NCBI GenBank assembly: GCA_030262715.1
Contig: JAJSZR010000010.1
Location: 1-33,125 of the forward strand
DNA length: 33,125 nt
Direction: 5' to 3'
DNA from: Deltaproteobacteria bacterium
GTDB lineage: Bacteria; Desulfobacterota; Dissulfuribacteria; Dissulfuribacterales; UBA3076
This document shows, piece after piece, positions 32,146 to 33,125 of this stretch. Made by a program: the position numbers and the translations under genes. Position 1 is the stretch's first letter. Every line of letters begins with the position of its first letter. Below the pieces are notes generated by a model. The model was given only the letters and a program-made list of their open reading frames with translations, made no database searches and was not told where the DNA came from.

Positions 32146-33092
32146 ATGTCTTCGATACCCTCTGGATAAGAACCTAAATCTGGAATTCTCTTTAGAAGAA
32201 ATGTCCGCAACTTCTTTTTTAGCCTGGCCTCTATTTGTCTCACTCTTTCTCTTGAAACCCCGAAGATATTTCCGAGTTCCTGAAGAGTCTTGGGATCCTC
32301 AGTTAAAAGCCGTTCTTCAAATATGATCTGCTCCTTTCCCTGGAGCTGCTCCTTAAAGGCTGCAAGATGGTCCTTGAGGCTGGCCCGTATCTCTTCCCTG
32401 GCAACCTTGGCTTCAACTGCCGTCTCGTCAGTGGCAAAAAAATCCAGGCATTTATCTTCTGAACCCTCCTTAACCGGAGCATCCATTGAAAGCTCCCAAG
32501 ACCCCATACGCTGCTCCATGTTAATTACATCCTTCTCAGGGACGTTAAGGCGGTCAGAAATGAGCTTTGGCACCGGTTCAAAACCTAAAGCATAAAGCCG
32601 GCTTTTCTCTTTACGAAGGTTATAAAAAAGTTTGCGCTGGACCTGGGTGGTTCCGATTTTTACTAAACGCCAATTATCCATGACGAACTTGAGTATATAT
32701 GCCTTTATCCAGAAAGAAGAATAATAAGAAAATTTTACACCCTTATACGGGTCAAACTTTTTAACTGCCCGCATCAGGCCGATGTTTCCCTCCTGGACGA
32801 GATCTGAAAAATTCTGCATCCAGAATTTCTGAAAATCCAAGGCTATTTTTACCACCAGCCTCAAGTTTGCAGTAACGATCCTGGAGGCCAGTTTCGGATC
32901 TCGCGTCTCATAGTAGGCCTTGGTGAGAGCCTCCTCTTCTTCTCTGCTCAACAAAGGATACCGACTGATCTCCGCAAGATATCGTTGAAGAGGTTCAAGG
33001 GTTACCAGGGAAACAAGGCCCTCAGACTCATTCTTGGGCACCAGGGTAGAAATTTTATCCGGGGTCTTTTTGGACCTGCTTTTCTTTGTCAT
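32142..33092 (-). CDS. rpoH: RNA polymerase sigma factor of the RpoH (sigma-32) type
   Basis: A sigma-70 family factor with regions 2 to 4. Region 2 contains DLVQEGNIGLMRAVKKFDP and FSYYSSFWIKAYILKFVMDN. The segment QRKLFYNLRKEK is the RpoH box, which separates heat-shock sigma factors from RpoD and RpoS, and region 4 ends in LGNIFGVSRERVRQIEARL. There is no region 1.1. ATG 33092 (MTKKSRSKK, 316 residues) is used here; the frame stays open to the window edge (TTG at 33122 gives 326 residues), and neither has a visible ribosome site, so the start is unresolved. It overlaps the TPR gene by four bases. A heat-shock role is inferred from the box. Confidence 0.9.
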   Translation of the reverse strand: MTKKSRSKKTPDKISTLVPKNESEGLVSLVTLEPLQRYLAEISRYPLLSREEEEALTKAYYETRDPKLASRIVTANLRLVVKIALDFQKFWMQNFSDLVQEGNIGLMRAVKKFDPYKGVKFSYYSSFWIKAYILKFVMDNWRLVKIGTTQVQRKLFYNLRKEKSRLYALGFEPVPKLISDRLNVPEKDVINMEQRMGSWELSMDAPVKEGSEDKCLDFFATDETAVEAKVAREEIRASLKDHLAAFKEQLQGKEQIIFEERLLTEDPKTLQELGNIFGVSRERVRQIEARLKKKLRTFLLKRIPDLGSYPEGIEDI

Positions 33093-33125
33093 AAAGGCTT
33101 TTTCAGCGGAATCATTAATCAATTT

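Overview
The window is a bacterial housekeeping region, most likely from a member of the Desulfobacterota (former Deltaproteobacteria). This rests on gene order (nusB-ribH-ribBA-ribE-ribD-nrdR-dCMP deaminase-glyA-rpiB-fabF-acpP-fabG), an EtfA with a fused 2[4Fe-4S] ferredoxin domain, an EtfB of the type found in anaerobes, an RpoH-type sigma factor and lipopolysaccharide export (lptE). The phylum is an inference; nothing here fixes a genus.

Layout. 1-739 has no intact gene: it holds a perfect double palindrome, a 7-bp tandem repeat, an 80-bp deletion derivative of a miniature transposable element, and the decayed C-terminus of an AAA/DUF4143 ATPase. mscS (-) and rpsT (+) diverge from a shared promoter region, and rpsT converges on lptE with overlapping stop codons. 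From 23340 down to 2165 nearly everything is on the minus strand in one tightly packed run of 24 genes: ATP-grasp enzyme, purQ, tatC, yceD, rpmF, plsX, fabH, acyl-CoA dehydrogenase, etfB, etfA, fabG, acpP, fabF, rpiB, glyA, dCMP deaminase, nrdR, ribD, ribE, ribBA, ribH, nusB, leuS, lptE. The divergent hisI-hisG-engB operon follows (23448-25302). 25303-25767 holds a 148-bp miniature element, tRNA-Leu(CAA) and a 110-bp inverted-repeat element. Then come coaBC and a lipoprotein (-), a second 148-bp element, a small cysteine-rich protein (+), pepF, a small lipoprotein, a large periplasmic TPR protein and rpoH (all -).

How the genes work together. The central run links phospholipid and fatty-acid synthesis (plsX, fabH, fabG, acpP, fabF) with an acyl-CoA dehydrogenase/electron-transfer flavoprotein module inserted between fabH and fabG. 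It also joins one-carbon and nucleotide metabolism (glyA, dCMP deaminase, nrdR, purQ) and a full riboflavin pathway (ribD, ribE, ribBA, ribH), which would supply the flavins used by the Etf module. No fabD, fabZ or classical enoyl-ACP reductase gene is in the window.

The least ordinary content is intergenic. Several non-autonomous elements carry terminal inverted repeats starting with GT(A/G) and 8-bp or near-8-bp flanking duplications. One is a 249-bp cassette within the rib operon that still carries a truncated four-helix-bundle (S23-type) reading frame, with ends resembling IS66-family termini. An 8-bp microsatellite has also entered the coding sequence of leuS in frame. I found no CRISPR array, phage, defence island or other clear novel multi-gene system.
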